From Pseudaminobacter sp040049255 (lineage in GTDB: Bacteria; Pseudomonadota; Alphaproteobacteria; Rhizobiales; Rhizobiaceae): a stretch of 64,000 nt of DNA. The notes beneath the pieces were generated by a model that saw only the letters and a list, made by a program, of their open reading frames with translations, had not been told where the DNA came from and did no database searches. This document shows, piece by piece, positions 18,401-25,678 of this stretch (positions are counted from its first letter, which is position 1; every line of letters begins with the position of its first letter). Where the stretch lies: the NCBI RefSeq assembly GCF_040049255.1, contig NZ_JBDZDR010000004.1, forward strand, positions 375,777-439,776, in the 5' to 3' direction. Position numbers and translations under genes: made by a program.

Positions 18401-18945
18401 CGGTGCTCGGGAAGATGCGTGTCCAGACCTGGACCGAATTTTCCGCTGCCGTGAAGCGTGGCGCCACCGCCGGGCGTCTGGCCGGCACCGTCACCTCCAA
18501 GCAGGAGCGCAAGACCCGCACCGGCAACAAGATGGGCGTGGTGATGTTCTCCGATACTTCGGGCCAGTACGAGGCGGTGCTGTTCTCCGAGGCGTTGGCG
18601 CAATATCGCGACCTGCTCGAGCCCGGCAAATCGGTCGTCATCACCGTCGCGGCAGAGAACCGGCCCGAAGGCGTCAACCTGCGCATCCAGACCGCGCATT
18701 CGCTGGAGGACGAGGCCAGCCGCGTGCAGAAGGCGCTGCGCGTGTATCTGCGCGATGTCTCGCCGCTCAACATGCTGGCCAACCAGCTCACCACGAAGGG
18801 CGAGGGGCAGGTGAGTTTTGTCGTGATCAAGGACAACGCCCAGGGCGAGGTCGAGATCGAGCTTCCCAATCGCTATCGCATATCCCCGCAGATCGCCTCC
18901 GCCATGCGCGCGGTGCCCGGCGTGGTCGAGGTGGAGCTGGTGTAG
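15403..18945 (+). CDS. dnaE: DNA polymerase III alpha subunit
   Basis: A 1180-residue replicative polymerase. The N-terminal PHP domain opens with FVHLRVHSAYSLLEGALP. The catalytic aspartates lie in MPDFDIDF (about residues 441-447), after GPGRGSGAGSLVAYAL. HASTHAAGIVI, GIFQVESAGMR, KKIRAEMDKQRERF and FNKSHAAAYA are further polymerase/finger motifs. A helix-hairpin-helix and an OB-fold (GRLAGTVTSKQERKTRTGNKMGVVMFSD) follow near the C terminus. Length and order match DnaE1 rather than the error-prone DnaE2. An ATG two codons later could also be the start. Confidence 0.96.
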   Translation: MPMTSDRPPRDPILRSALSARANAAPKAPETPTRAFVHLRVHSAYSLLEGALPVGKIVGHAVKDEAPAIAVTDTNNLFGALEFAQKATKDGVQPLVGCLLSVDFSDGTDASPVRKQGVELHSVVLIAATEAGYANLVRIVSRAYLETPSGEPVHAKLEWVGNLSEGIICLSGGPRGPIGTALKSGHAELAESRLLALHAMFGDRLYVELERLGGYDRAVEAATIDLAYRHRLPLVATNEAFFPARGDYEAHDALIAIAEGSVVAEDNRRRLTPDNFLKSQKEMSQLFADLPEAIDNTIEIARRCSYYTQTRKPILPRFAGADVADAEAAERAESEELARQAREGLANRIATRGIHPGFTEEQYRERLEFEIGIIQRMKFPGYFLIVSDFIKWAKAQGIPVGPGRGSGAGSLVAYALTITDVDPLRFSLLFERFLNPDRVSMPDFDIDFCQDRREEVIRYVQAKYGRDQVGQIITFGTLQARAVLRDVGRVLQMPYGQVDRLCKMVPANPANPVTLAQAIEGEPRFAEEAEREPIVQTLLDMAQKLEGLYRHASTHAAGIVIGDRPLSELVPMYRDPRSDMPVTQFNMKYVEQAGLVKFDFLGLKTLSVLQTAVKLISRRGVDIDLAQIPLDDPKTYAMLSRGETVGIFQVESAGMRKALIGMKPDCIEDIIALVALYRPGPMENIPIYNARKHGEEEIASIHPMIDHLVKETQGVIVYQEQVMQIAQELAGYSLGEADLLRRAMGKKIRAEMDKQRERFVSGAVEKGVSKQQSDFIFDLLAKFADYGFNKSHAAAYAIVSYQTAYLKAHYPVEFLAASMTYDMSNTDKLSDFRQDALRLGIDVVPPSVRTSYRPFEVGENRIFYALAAIKGVGEAAVDHIVAKRAEKPFEDLEDFCERIDPKIVGKRVFESLINAGALDCFGHDRASLMAGVERMMGLASRSQADAAAGITDMFGAASPSRQKQLHLPAAEPWLPADRLHREFQVVGFYLSAHPLDEYKAVLGKMRVQTWTEFSAAVKRGATAGRLAGTVTSKQERKTRTGNKMGVVMFSDTSGQYEAVLFSEALAQYRDLLEPGKSVVITVAAENRPEGVNLRIQTAHSLEDEASRVQKALRVYLRDVSPLNMLANQLTTKGEGQVSFVVIKDNAQGEVEIELPNRYRISPQIASAMRAVPGVVEVELV

Positions 18946-19448
18946 GACTGGCGATCGGCAGGACGGCCGGAAAGGCCGCCGCCGACCGCATCTGCATCGG
19001 ACTGCCGGTTGAGAGTCCGAGCCCCGGGGCCCCGGAACCTCCGCATCTCGCTTCGCTCATGCTCCGGCCCGAGGACGACGGAAGAAAGGCTGCGGCATAC
19101 CTTCAACGTCGTGTCCAACAACCTTCGACAATCTGCAGGAACCTTCAACAAGTTGAGATTGATTGTGCCCAGTAGCCCTCGACGCTGGCGATTGGCGTCG
19201 GCCGCCCCACTTCCGTCATCCTCGGGCCGGAGCACGAGCGTAGCGAGTGCGGAGGTTCCGGGGACCCATGCTGGTCGGCCAAAGCTGCCGCTGCGGTGCA
19301 GAAAGAGGGCCGCAGATTTACTCAGACGAGCGCGTCCGATGACCGCCCGTCTTATCAGGTTCAACGGCCAGACGCGAAAGCGGGCGTGGCGACGATGGAG
19401 CGCGCCGGCGCTTGAACGCGCGCGAAAATTCGGGCACATGGCAGCACG
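18946..19448. other. 503-base intergenic region with an inverted-repeat element
   Basis: No convincing gene lies between dnaE and the glyoxalase-fold gene. The region is dominated by two 58-59 base inverted arms (19026-19084 and 19210-19267). The 125-base spacer contains the repeated word CCTTCAAC/CCTTCGAC three times (about 19099-19150). A long antisense open frame crosses it but also crosses the neighbouring gene and lacks family features. Confidence 0.7.
19026..19267. repeat. Long inverted repeat, arms 19026-19084 and 19210-19267
   Basis: The left arm reads GGGGCCCCGGAACCTCCGCA onward to CGACGGAAG. The right arm is its reverse complement with about four substitutions and one indel. Each arm contains internal near-palindromes (CTCGCTTCGCTC and GAGCGTAGCGAG). 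From memory, related words (CCTCGGGCCGGAGC, GAGCGTAGCGAG) are frequent between genes in Mesorhizobium-like genomes, so this is probably a dispersed palindromic repeat present twice in opposite orientation. Confidence 0.75.
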
Positions 19449-20339
19449 ATGAGCACCACCGCCAGTCCTCGCGAACTCGACCACCTCGTGCTGCCGACCG
19501 CGGCGCTCGACACGGCGCGCATCCGGCTTGAGGCGCTCGGCTTCACCGTCGCACCCATAGGCGTGCATCCGTTTGGCACCGAGAACGCCTGCATCTATCT
19601 GGCCGACGGCACATTTCTCGAACCCTTGGTGGTAGGAGATCCGGCCAAGGCTGCCGAGGCGGTGGCGGCCAACAACGTGTTCGTCGCGCGCGACCAGGCA
19701 TTTCGTGAGCGCAATGGTGCGGAAGGGCTTTCGGCGGTGGTATTCGCCACGCGCAACGCCGATGCCGACCATGACGCATTCGTGCGCGCCGGCGTGTCGG
19801 CAGGTCCCCGGCTCGATTTCTCGCGGCCCTTCGTCGACGCCTCCGGCAAGGAAGACACCGCCTCCTTCCGGCTGGCTTTTGCCGCCGAGACTGCGGTGCC
19901 GGACACCTTCTTTTTTACCTGCGAGCGCGCGAACGCGCCCAAGGTCGACCGCTCCGCGCTTCAGGCCCACACCAACGGCGCGCGGCGTATCACGGCCGTT
20001 GTGGGCTGCGCCGAAGACCCCGCCGGCCACAGGCAATTCTTCGAGGCCGTCACTGGTGCTCCGGTTACGTCGCCCGCAGCCGGCCGGATCGAAGTCTGCC
20101 TGCCCAATGCCGCGATCGCGATCGCGGACGCGGCCGGCTTCAGCATCGAGTTCGGGCTGGATGCGCCGTCCGGCTCGCCGCTGCGGCTTGCGGCAATCGT
20201 GTTTGGCGTCGCCAGCCTCAGCCAGGCCAAGGCCCATTTCGATGCCGGCGGCGTCGGCTACCAACAGCGCGGCAGCCGGCTGGTAGTGCCGCCAGCGGCC
20301 GGGCAGGGCGCTATTTTCGCTTTCGAGGAGCTTTCATGA
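19449..20339 (+). CDS. Glyoxalase-fold (VOC superfamily) protein
   Basis: A 296-residue protein resembling the glyoxalase-like/VOC superfamily, with the opening pattern RELDHLVLPTAALDTARIRLEALGFTVAPIGVHPFGTENA (given here in pieces) common to the Glyoxalase_3 group. A second repeat is suggested by RRITAVVGCAEDPAGHRQFFEAVTG. Metal-ligand residues cannot be assigned with confidence, so its enzymatic activity is unknown. It overlaps kdsA by four bases (ATGA), indicating a shared transcript and coupled translation. The repeat-rich region lies upstream. Confidence 0.85.
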   Translation: MSTTASPRELDHLVLPTAALDTARIRLEALGFTVAPIGVHPFGTENACIYLADGTFLEPLVVGDPAKAAEAVAANNVFVARDQAFRERNGAEGLSAVVFATRNADADHDAFVRAGVSAGPRLDFSRPFVDASGKEDTASFRLAFAAETAVPDTFFFTCERANAPKVDRSALQAHTNGARRITAVVGCAEDPAGHRQFFEAVTGAPVTSPAAGRIEVCLPNAAIAIADAAGFSIEFGLDAPSGSPLRLAAIVFGVASLSQAKAHFDAGGVGYQQRGSRLVVPPAAGQGAIFAFEELS

Positions 20340-21169
20340 ACGCGCCGAATTCGTCAGTCACCGTGGGCAAGGCAATCTTCGGCAACAGCGCGCCGCTGGC
20401 GCTGATCGCCGGGCCTTGCCAGCTCGAGTCCCGCCAGCATGCCTTCGACATGGTCGGCGCGCTGAAGGAGATCACCGAGCGGCTGGGCATCGGGCTCGTC
20501 TACAAGTCCAGCTTCGACAAGGCCAACCGCACGTCGCTGTCGGGCAAGCGCGGTGCCGGGCTCGATGCGGCATTGCCAGTCTTCGAGGACATCCGCAAGG
20601 AGTTCGGCCTGCCGGTGCTGACCGACGTGCACACCGAGGAGCAGTGCGCCCTCGTCGCGCCGTCGGTGGACATCCTGCAGATCCCCGCCTTCCTCAGCCG
20701 CCAGACCGACCTTCTCGTCGCCGCCGCCAAAACCGGCAAGGTGGTCAATGTGAAGAAGGGCCAGTTCCTCGCGCCCTGGGACATGAAGAACGTGGTGGCC
20801 AAGGTCGTCGGCTCGGGCAATGCCAATGTGATGGTCACCGAGCGCGGCGCTTCCTTCGGCTACAACACGCTGGTCTCGGACATGCGCTCTTTGCCGATCA
20901 TGGCCGAGATGGGCGCGCCGGTGATCTTCGACGCCACCCACTCGGTGCAGCAGCCGGGCGGGCAGGGCGGCTCTTCGGGCGGCGAGCGGCGCTTCGTCGA
21001 GACTCTGGCGCGGGCGGCCGTGGCCGTGGGCGTCGCCGGCGTTTTCATCGAAACGCACCAGGACCCCGACAACGCCCCCTCCGACGGCCCCAACATGGTG
21101 CCCCTGAAAGACATGCCGGCATTGCTCGAAAGGCTGATGGCGTTCGACCGGGTGGCCAAGGGCAAATGA
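20336..21169 (+). CDS. kdsA: 3-deoxy-8-phosphooctulonate (KDO-8-phosphate) synthase
   Basis: A 277-residue cytoplasmic enzyme that condenses phosphoenolpyruvate and arabinose 5-phosphate into KDO-8-phosphate for lipopolysaccharide inner core. Motifs are LIAGPCQLESR, YKSSFDKANRTS, DVHTEEQ, IPAFLSRQTDLL, VTERGASFGYN, FDATHSVQQPGG and IETHQDPDNAPSDGPNM. The length is standard. Its start overlaps the VOC gene stop. Eno, 98 bases downstream, could share the transcript. Confidence 0.98.
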   Translation: MNAPNSSVTVGKAIFGNSAPLALIAGPCQLESRQHAFDMVGALKEITERLGIGLVYKSSFDKANRTSLSGKRGAGLDAALPVFEDIRKEFGLPVLTDVHTEEQCALVAPSVDILQIPAFLSRQTDLLVAAAKTGKVVNVKKGQFLAPWDMKNVVAKVVGSGNANVMVTERGASFGYNTLVSDMRSLPIMAEMGAPVIFDATHSVQQPGGQGGSSGGERRFVETLARAAVAVGVAGVFIETHQDPDNAPSDGPNMVPLKDMPALLERLMAFDRVAKGK

Positions 21170-21267
21170 GCGGTGCATTCCGGCTTTGCCGGGGCGTACT
21201 AGATTGCCTTTTTCCCGGCTTTCGCTAAGAGGCACGAATATTTCCGCCACATCCGAGGGACCCTTCA

Positions 21268-22542
21268 ATGACCGCCATCATCGACATCATCGGCCGCGAA
21301 ATTCTCGACAGCCGCGGCAACCCCACCGTGGAAGTGGACGTGGTGCTGGAAGACGGCTCGATGGGCCGCGCAGCCGTGCCTTCGGGCGCCTCGACCGGCG
21401 CGCATGAGGCTGTGGAATTGCGCGACGGCGGGCCGCGCTATCTCGGCAAGGGCGTGGAGCGTGCGGTTGAGGCCGTCAACGGCGAGATTTTCGAGGCCCT
21501 CGGCGGCATGGAAGCCGAGCACCAGGCCGAGATCGACCAGACCATGATCGATCTCGACGGCACCGCCAACAAGAGCCGCCTGGGCGCCAACGCCATCCTC
21601 GGTGTTTCGCTCGCTGTCGCCAAGGCCGCGGCCGTGGCCTCCAACTTGCCGCTTTACCGTTATCTCGGCGGCCCCAACGCCCGCGTGCTGCCGGTGCCGA
21701 TGATGAACATCATCAATGGCGGCGCCCATGCCGACAACCCGATCGATTTCCAGGAATTCATGATCATGCCGATCGGCGCGTCGTCGTTGCGCGATGCCGT
21801 GCGCTGGGGCTCGGAAATCTTCCACACGCTGAAGAAGCGCCTCAAGGACGCCGGTCACAACACCAATGTCGGCGATGAGGGCGGCTTCGCGCCGAACCTC
21901 AAGAGCGCCCAGGCGGCCCTCGACTTCATCATGGAGTCGATCGAGCAGGCCGGCTACAAGCCGGGCGACGACGTGGCAATCGCCCTCGACTGCGCGGCGA
22001 CCGAGTTCTTCAAGGGCGGCAACTACGTCTACGATGGCGAGCGGAAGACCCGCGACCCCAAGACCCAGGCCAAGTATCTGGCCAAGCTTGCTGCGGACTA
22101 CCCAATCATCTCGATCGAGGACGGCATGGCCGAGGACGATTGGGAAGGCTGGAAGATGCTGACCGACCTCGCCGGCGACAAGGTGCAGCTGGTCGGCGAC
22201 GACCTCTTCGTTACCAACACCGCGCGCCTGCGCGACGGCATCCGCATGGGCGTGGCCAACTCCATCCTGGTCAAGGTCAACCAGATCGGCTCGCTCACGG
22301 AGACCCTGGATGCGGTGGAGACCGCTCACCGCGCGGGCTACACCTCCGTCATGTCGCACCGCTCTGGCGAGACCGAGGACTACACCATCGCCGACCTCGC
22401 GGTGGCGACCAATTGCGGGCAGATCAAGACCGGCTCGCTCGCCCGTTCGGATCGGCTCGCGAAATACAACCAGCTCATCCGCATCGAGCAGGAACTGGGC
22501 AAGCAGGCGCGCTACGCCGGCCGCTCGATTCTCAAGGGCTGA
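21268..22542 (+). CDS. eno: Enolase
   Basis: A 424-residue glycolytic enzyme converting 2-phosphoglycerate to phosphoenolpyruvate. Motifs include IGREILDSRGNPTVEVDV, PSGASTGAHEAVELRDGG, INGGAHADNPIDFQEFMI, SIEDGMAEDDWEGW, VGDDLFVTN, and SHRSGETEDYTIADLAV. GAGGGA lies shortly upstream of the ATG. A strong rho-independent terminator follows 33 bases after the stop. Nothing unusual. Confidence 0.99.
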   Translation: MTAIIDIIGREILDSRGNPTVEVDVVLEDGSMGRAAVPSGASTGAHEAVELRDGGPRYLGKGVERAVEAVNGEIFEALGGMEAEHQAEIDQTMIDLDGTANKSRLGANAILGVSLAVAKAAAVASNLPLYRYLGGPNARVLPVPMMNIINGGAHADNPIDFQEFMIMPIGASSLRDAVRWGSEIFHTLKKRLKDAGHNTNVGDEGGFAPNLKSAQAALDFIMESIEQAGYKPGDDVAIALDCAATEFFKGGNYVYDGERKTRDPKTQAKYLAKLAADYPIISIEDGMAEDDWEGWKMLTDLAGDKVQLVGDDLFVTNTARLRDGIRMGVANSILVKVNQIGSLTETLDAVETAHRAGYTSVMSHRSGETEDYTIADLAVATNCGQIKTGSLARSDRLAKYNQLIRIEQELGKQARYAGRSILKG

Positions 22543-22575
22543 GCCGCGCTGCTTTTCCAGCGCAATCCTGATTCA

Positions 22576-22601
22576 AGGGCGGGGGCAACCCCGCCCTTTT
22601 T
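22576..22601 (+). terminator. Rho-independent terminator after eno
   Basis: A stem AAGGGCGGGG (22576-22585) pairs with CCCCGCCCTT (22589-22598) across a short loop and runs into a T-tract (22597-22601). It lies 33 bases after the eno stop. Confidence 0.9.
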
Positions 22602-22709
22602 CATCGCCGGATCGGTTTCGGACGATGCCGCTCCGGCGCTCCAATCGTCGCCGTCGTAACCGGACATTAAGCATGATTGGTCCACAAGGAAGCGTCAGGG
22701 ATTTGCGCC

Positions 22710-23027
22710 ATGTGGACACGTCAGCACAAAGAAAGAAAAACCGGCCGGCTCATCGTGCCTGGCCTGGCAGTGCTCTTCCTTTCCTATTTCGGCTTTCACG
22801 CCTACCACGGCGAGCTGGGCATCTATTCCAAGTATCAGCTCAAGGCGCAGGCGGCCGGTCTGCAGTCGCAGCTGGATGCCATGCGTGCCAAGCGCATCGA
22901 GCTTGAGCGGCGGGTTCAGCTGTTGCATGATGGAACCCTGGAAAAGGACATGCTGGACGAGCAGGCCCGCAAGGCGTTGAATCTGTCCCATGCGGATGAG
23001 CTGACAATCATCCGCTCTTCGGATTGA
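22710..23027 (+). CDS. ftsB: FtsB-like septum formation initiator
   Basis: A roughly 105-residue bitopic membrane protein of the FtsB/DivIC family, part of the FtsQLB divisome complex. A short basic N terminus (MWTRQHKERKTGR) precedes one membrane helix (LIVPGLAVLFLSYFGFHAYHG), then a coiled coil (YSKYQLKAQAAGLQSQLDAM, RAKRIELERRVQLL) and a C-terminal segment (LEKDMLDEQARKALNLSHADEL). I prefer the ATG at 22710; a TTG 33 bases earlier lacks a ribosome site. The position between eno and pdhA is the usual rhizobial one. Confidence 0.9.
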   Translation: MWTRQHKERKTGRLIVPGLAVLFLSYFGFHAYHGELGIYSKYQLKAQAAGLQSQLDAMRAKRIELERRVQLLHDGTLEKDMLDEQARKALNLSHADELTIIRSSD

Positions 23028-23030
23028 GTA

Positions 23031-23053
23031 GATTAACCGAAAGTCGGTTAATC
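23031..23053. promoter_or_regulatory. Perfect 10-bp inverted repeat between ftsB and pdhA
   Basis: GATTAACCGA (23031-23040) and TCGGTTAATC (23044-23053) are perfect reverse complements across AAG. No T-run follows, so it is more likely an operator for the pdh operon than a terminator. A second inverted pair (GCAGGCA and TGCCTGC, about 23073-23096) lies just downstream. Confidence 0.45.
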
Positions 23054-23212
23054 ACTATTATTCCCAATGATTGCAGGCAGTTAGTTGCATGCCTGCCATG
23101 CATTTTCCGCATGGCGAAAGTGCGAATTGCGTGCTAGCGTCAATCCAGATCGGAGAGGCGACAAGCTCGGCTTCTCCAATGTCCGCAAAGAGACATTACC
23201 AGGGAGTGATGC

Positions 23213-24256
23213 ATGGCTTCTGTCGCCAGGAAGGCGTCCGCTAAATCGAGGGCGGACGGCAAATCGAATTCCGCGCTCGTGGCGCCGAAACCCGCCGAGT
23301 TCACCCGGGATCAGGAACTCAAGGCCTATCGCGACATGCTGTTGATTCGGCGCTTCGAAGAGAAGGCCGGCCAACTTTACGGCATGGGCTTCATCGGTGG
23401 CTTCTGCCACCTCTATATCGGCCAGGAAGCTGTCGTCACCGGCATGCAGATGGCGCTGCGGGAAGGCGACCAGATGATCACCGCCTATCGCGACCATGGC
23501 CACATGCTTGCGATGGACATGTCGCCGCGTGGCGTGATGGCCGAGCTGACCGGTCGCCGTGGAGGCTACTCCAAGGGCAAGGGTGGCTCCATGCACATGT
23601 TCTCCAAGGAGAAGAATTTCTATGGCGGCCATGGCATCGTCGGCGCCCAGGTGTCGCTGGGCACGGGCCTGGCCTTCGCCAACCGCTATCGCGACGACGG
23701 CAGGGTTGCGCTGACCTACTTCGGTGACGGCGCGGCCAACCAGGGCCAGGTCTATGAAAGCTTCAACATGGCCTCGCTGTGGAAGCTTCCCGTGGTCTAC
23801 ATCATCGAGAACAACCGCTACGCCATGGGCACGTCGGTCACCCGTTCGTCGGCCGAGACCGATTTTTCGCACCGCGGCGCGTCGTTCAAGATTCCCGGCA
23901 TTCAGGTCGACGGCATGGATGTGCGCGCGGTGAACTCCGCCGCCGATCTGGCAGTCGAATGGTGCCGCACGGGCAAGGGCCCGATCATCCTTGAAATGCT
24001 GACCTACCGCTATCGCGGCCACTCCATGTCGGACCCGGCAAAGTATCGGACCAAGGAGGAAGTGCAGAAGATGCGCTCCGAGCACGATCCGATCGAGCAG
24101 GTCAAGGCGCGCCTGTTTGACAAGAAGTGGGCGACGGAGGACGAGCTCAAGGCAATCGACAAGGAAGTCCGCGACATCGTCGCCGATTCCGCCGAGTTCG
24201 CGCAGACCGATCCCGAGCCGGATGCGTCCGAGCTCTACACCGACATCACGCTGTAA
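23213..24256 (+). CDS. pdhA: Pyruvate dehydrogenase E1 alpha subunit
   Basis: A 347-residue thiamine diphosphate-dependent E1 alpha chain. The ThDP motif GDGAANQGQVYESFNMASLWKLPVVYIIENN (in pieces GDGAANQG...IIENNRYAMGTS) and the regulatory-loop region TYRYRGHSMSDPAKYR are clear. A basic/serine-rich N-terminal tail precedes the domain. GGGAG lies before the ATG. It begins the pdhA-pdhB-pdhC operon that converts pyruvate to acetyl-CoA. The 185-base gap upstream holds the likely promoter and a perfect palindrome. Confidence 0.98.
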   Translation: MASVARKASAKSRADGKSNSALVAPKPAEFTRDQELKAYRDMLLIRRFEEKAGQLYGMGFIGGFCHLYIGQEAVVTGMQMALREGDQMITAYRDHGHMLAMDMSPRGVMAELTGRRGGYSKGKGGSMHMFSKEKNFYGGHGIVGAQVSLGTGLAFANRYRDDGRVALTYFGDGAANQGQVYESFNMASLWKLPVVYIIENNRYAMGTSVTRSSAETDFSHRGASFKIPGIQVDGMDVRAVNSAADLAVEWCRTGKGPIILEMLTYRYRGHSMSDPAKYRTKEEVQKMRSEHDPIEQVKARLFDKKWATEDELKAIDKEVRDIVADSAEFAQTDPEPDASELYTDITL

Positions 24257-24271
24257 GGGGAGCGCAGAGAC

Positions 24272-25663
24272 ATGCCGATCGAAATTCTCATGCCCGCGCT
24301 CTCGCCCACCATGGAAGAGGGCAACCTCGCGAAGTGGCTCAAGACCGAAGGCGACAAAGTCGTCGCCGGTGACGTGATTGCGGAAATCGAAACCGACAAG
24401 GCCACCATGGAAGTGGAAGCCGTAGACGAAGGCACGCTCGGAAAAATCCTGGTTCCTGCCGGCACCGAGGGCGTCAAGGTCAATACGCCGATAGCTGTCC
24501 TGTTGGGCGATGGCGAAAGCGCTGCCGATATCGGCAAGGCGAAGGCTGCGCCCGCCGCGCCGGAAGCCGCGCCTCAACCGGTGTCCGAAGCCGTCCAGGA
24601 AACGAAGGCTGAGGAGAAGGTTCCGGCCGCGCCGAAGGTAGAAGTGGCCGCAGACCCCGATATTCCCGCCGGCACCGAAATGGTGACGATGACGGTTCGC
24701 GAAGCGCTGCGCGATGCGATGGCCGAGGAGATGCGCCGCGATCCCGACGTTTTCGTCATGGGTGAAGAGGTTGCCGAATACCAGGGCGCCTACAAGATCA
24801 CGCAGGGGCTTCTGCAGGAGTTCGGCCCGCGTCGCGTCGTCGACACCCCGATCACCGAGCATGGCTTTGCCGGCGTTGGCGTGGGCGCGGCGATGGCCGG
24901 CCTGAAGCCGATCGTCGAATTCATGACCTTCAATTTCGCCATGCAGGCGATCGACCAGATCGTAAACTCGGCGGCCAAGACGCTCTACATGTCGGGCGGC
25001 CAGATGGGCGCGCCGATGGTCTTCCGTGGCCCGAATGGCGCAGCTGCCCGCGTCGCCGCGCAGCACTCGCAGTGCTATGCGGCCTGGTACAGCCACATCC
25101 CTGGCCTGAAGGTGGTGATGCCCTATACGGCTGCCGACGCGAAGGGCCTGCTCAAGGCTGCCATCCGCGATCCGAACCCGGTCATCTTCCTCGAGAACGA
25201 AATCCTCTACGGCCAGTCCTTCGACGTGCCGAAGCTCGACGATTTCGTGCTGCCGATCGGCAAGGCGCGCATCCATAAGGCTGGCAAGGACGCCACCATC
25301 GTCTCGTTCGGCATAGGCATGACCTATGCGGTCAAGGCGGAGGCCGAGCTGCGCGAAATGGGCATCGATGTCGAGATCATCGATCTGCGCACCATTCGCC
25401 CGCTCGACTTCGACACCATCATCGCTTCGGTGAAGAAGACCAATCGTCTGGTCGTGGTCGAGGAAGGCTTCCCGCAGAGCTCGGTCGGCGACTATATCGC
25501 CAACCAGGTCTCGCAGCGCGCCTTCGACCATCTCGATGCGCCGGTCATCACCATTGCCGGCAAGGACGTGCCGATGCCTTACGCCGCCAATCTCGAAAAG
25601 CTCGCATTGCCGAATGTCGGCGAGGTGGTCGAGGCGGTCAAGGCCGTCACCTATCGCGGCTGA
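24272..25663 (+). CDS. pdhB: Pyruvate dehydrogenase E1 beta subunit with N-terminal lipoyl domain
   Basis: A 463-residue E1 beta chain preceded by a lipoyl domain. The lipoyl lysine is K43 in EIETDKATMEVEAVDEG, followed by an alanine/proline-rich linker to about residue 135. The transketolase-type domains then run from MTVREALRDAMAEEMRRD to the C terminus (MGEEVAEYQGAYKITQGL; FNFAMQAIDQIVNSAAK). A lipoylated E1 beta is known in rhizobial complexes. The first 80 or so residues are about 80% identical to the lipoyl domain of PdhC, 1.4 kb downstream. Confidence 0.98.
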   Translation: MPIEILMPALSPTMEEGNLAKWLKTEGDKVVAGDVIAEIETDKATMEVEAVDEGTLGKILVPAGTEGVKVNTPIAVLLGDGESAADIGKAKAAPAAPEAAPQPVSEAVQETKAEEKVPAAPKVEVAADPDIPAGTEMVTMTVREALRDAMAEEMRRDPDVFVMGEEVAEYQGAYKITQGLLQEFGPRRVVDTPITEHGFAGVGVGAAMAGLKPIVEFMTFNFAMQAIDQIVNSAAKTLYMSGGQMGAPMVFRGPNGAAARVAAQHSQCYAAWYSHIPGLKVVMPYTAADAKGLLKAAIRDPNPVIFLENEILYGQSFDVPKLDDFVLPIGKARIHKAGKDATIVSFGIGMTYAVKAEAELREMGIDVEIIDLRTIRPLDFDTIIASVKKTNRLVVVEEGFPQSSVGDYIANQVSQRAFDHLDAPVITIAGKDVPMPYAANLEKLALPNVGEVVEAVKAVTYRG

Positions 25664-25678
25664 GGGAGGGCGCGGAAA

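Noticed and set aside
15403..18945. dnaE as the error-prone DnaE2 with an SOS box.
   Set aside because: Length, PHP domain and motifs fit DnaE1, and no alphaproteobacterial SOS box (GAAC-N7-GAAC) was seen upstream; imuA/imuB are absent.
18873..20264. A 463-codon minus-strand frame spanning the end of dnaE, the repeat region and most of the VOC gene.
   Set aside because: It is antisense to two real genes and crosses the inverted-repeat element; there are no conserved motifs.
23031..23053. The palindrome as a terminator for ftsB.
   Set aside because: There is no T-tract on either side, so an operator is more likely; kept as a regulatory candidate.
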